A stretch of 64,000 nt of DNA. It comes from Carposina sasakii. Its lineage: Eukaryota; Arthropoda; Insecta; Lepidoptera; Carposinidae. A program made the position numbers and the translations under genes. Positions 57,301 through 60,300 of this stretch are shown here, in pieces. The stretch lies in the NCBI GenBank assembly GCA_014607495.2, contig CP053150.1:10436495-10500494 (forward strand), written 5' to 3'. Within the stretch, counting starts at the first letter, position 1. Every line of letters begins with the position of its first letter. The notes beneath the pieces are model-generated. The model was not told the DNA's origin. It ran no database searches and saw nothing but the letters and a program-made list of their open reading frames with translations.

Positions 57301-60300
57301 ATTGTGCTGTCAAAACTTCCCATTTAGATGGATCTATATTGTATCTCTTCATATGTCTTTTCTGCTTGCCCTCCTCCAGTTCAGAAAAGAAGATGCGCTT
57401 AGCCAATCTCTCCTCCGCCATACGAGACACATGACCGCACCACCGAAGCTGCCGACGCATTAAGTAGGCCTCAATGCCACTTACATTGGCTCTTCGCAAT
57501 ACTTCGGTATTACGCACTCGGTCGGACCATCTGATTCTCATAATTGATCGAAGGCACTTGAGGTGGAATCGATCCAGAGTGCGTATGTGGCGACGGTACA
57601 TGCACCACGCCTCGGAGGAATGTAAGAGATTTGGCAGTATAACAGCCATGTACACTCTTATAATTACACTCCTTCTTCCTGCCCTGTTCCCAATCATTTG
57701 GGGTCGGTGCAATATGTAGGTACTCTTTTTTTCATTCATCCCTATTATCCGTCATCTCGTTATTCTCATGTCTACCTCTTCCTCTATAACCATCTTACTT
57801 CGGACACGGCTTAACGTAACATACAATTTCATGACTTAACACAATTATCTTCATCTTCATAAGCCTATTGCAGTCCATTACTGGACGTAGGCCCCCCCCT
57901 GCCATAGGGGGATTTTGTTACTAAAAAGTTCCACTATCTGTTTTTCGGCGGCTCCATCATCAGACCCTCGTTTCCTTTATATTATGTGTAGCTGACCAAA
58001 ATTCTCTATAAAAATCTAAAAACGGACTACTCGTGCCTTTTATATTTGAGGATATCCCTAGATTCCTCAGAGATTCCATCATCAGATGTTATGTTTTATA
58101 TGTAGGTGATCAAAACGCTCAGTAAAAGTATAAAAACAGACTACATGTGCCTACAATATTCGAGGATTGCCCTCGATTTCTCTAAGATCCCATCATCAGA
58201 TCCTGAAGTGGTGAATATGGGACCAACCTGGAATAATACCATGACCAACTATAAAAAAAAAATTAAATCAGTTCATAAATAACGGAGTTCTGAGGTAACA
58301 CACATAAAAAATAAAAAAAACATACAGTCGAATTGATAACCTCTCTTTTTGAAGTCGGTTAAAAAATGTTACGGGTCGTTGTCTATACATATAAGATGAA
58401 ATATATGGGAAAAAATATTATAGGAGACCTTTATCAACGCAATAGTACCCAAATCAATGATTTTTTGGAATTTTTGTCTGTGCGTTTGTGCACGCTAATC
58501 TCAGAAACGGCTGAACCGATTTTGATGCAGTTTTCAGGAATATATTGTGACAGGTCCCACTTAACATATGGGCTACTTTTTATCCCGGGCAATTTCGACA
58601 TTTTGTTTTATTCTGTAGTCCACGCGGACGGAATAGTACTAATTATTTGTCAATATCACGTCGTGCATTATAAACAAGACTGTAGAATCTGATTTATTTG
58701 TGATCCTGCAGTTCCAGCTACCCTATTTCGATCATACAGCCCTGTATATAGGTAATGTATGTACATGAACAAAGTCAAAATAAATCCGTGCTAAATGTGA
58801 ATTATTTTTTCACAAATTGTCGCTTGCGAGCAAGGGCGGGAGAGCGGATGGGGCTTTAGACCAGCATAGGCAATGTTACAATATTACCAGCGACAGCGAA
58901 GTTCGCAAAGTTATCGAATTATGACCACCCCGTGACTTCAAGTCTGGATCCCCTTGAGAGCGAGCGGTAAAGGCTACGTGCCTCTTATACGCGAGCGAGG
59001 CACGAAACAAAATACATGAGCAAGACACGAAACAAAATACGCGAGCGTCCAAAATGGGCGGGTCGATGATTCGAAAGTTCGACCGAGCCACGAGACCCGC
59101 CTAATCTAAACAGGATTACATAAAATGATTGGAAACGAGGCGATTAAGGGTATCAGGTGGGCAGCAGCGCCTCCCGTGTTGACAACATAGTCCAAAATAC
59201 AAACTGCGGTCACCAACCCGCCTGCCCAGCGTGGTGAAAAATACCCCGATACATACTTCAGCAATGTTTTTAGCATCGATAACTTTATTTTTGATTCGGT
59301 ACAGAGCGGCACACATTCCTTCAGTACGTATTGTTGATCCATCGGATATATAGGTTCTATCTAACCAAGCTTTTTGATTAGGAACAAATCTTCCAGATTC
59401 TGAAATAGATTTGTAATACTGAAATATTTATTATTATTAAAATACACACACACTGGTTTTGTATGTAACGTAACAACTGCCTAAAATTATATAGATCATT
59501 ATAAAAATCTAATAGTTAACCCAAACTCTTTTTATCTCATCTCGATAATTTCATTGCATGCTCAAATATTGACGGAACAATAACAAGTGAGTACATCTTC
59601 TTCTTCTTCTTCAGCCTATTGCAGTCCACTGCTGGACGTAGGCCTCCCCCAGGGCACGCCACAAGGCTTCTGCCATAGGGGGGTTTTGCCCATAGTCACC
59701 ACACTGGGCAGGCAGGTTGGTGATATTGAGGTCCAAAGTTACATTAATATTATCATTTTTTTTACATAAATCTATCTGAAATCGGCAAACAAACATTTTT
59801 TTCAAAGATATCATGTTAAAATATCATAATGTTAGTTTTGTAGGTACATTTGTACTGTGAGCATCAAACTAATACATTGCTTGCAATAAAATGACAGTAT
59901 TTTTTCATAATTTTATTGCCGTTTCCCAGGGTTGGTTCCATAAAAGAAAATGATCGTAACCTTACAAAGAATATGAGGTATTAAAAAAATGTCTTTTTAC
60001 ACCCTGTATATGGACCAGGAGCCGTTTTAAAGTAAGCCTTAAATCTTCCTTGTTTTTCACTACATAATATACATAAACTTAGGTTTAAGTTAAGTGGTAC
60101 TGCTTGAATCGACCTTATTATAAAACAAAGTTGCTTCCCACTGGCTGTCCCTATGTATGCTTAGATCTTTTAAACTACACAACAGATTTTGATGTATTTT
60201 AATAGATAGTGATTTAAGAGGCAAGTTACTAGGGATATTAGGGTGTGACGCCCTTACACACAGAATAAGTTGTGGGCAGCTGTTAGTCATAATAATAATT

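Noticed and set aside
57299..57739. A 146-codon open frame that could be taken for a host gene
   Set aside because: Its sequence is a LINE ORF2 C-terminus, inside a repeat present elsewhere in the window.
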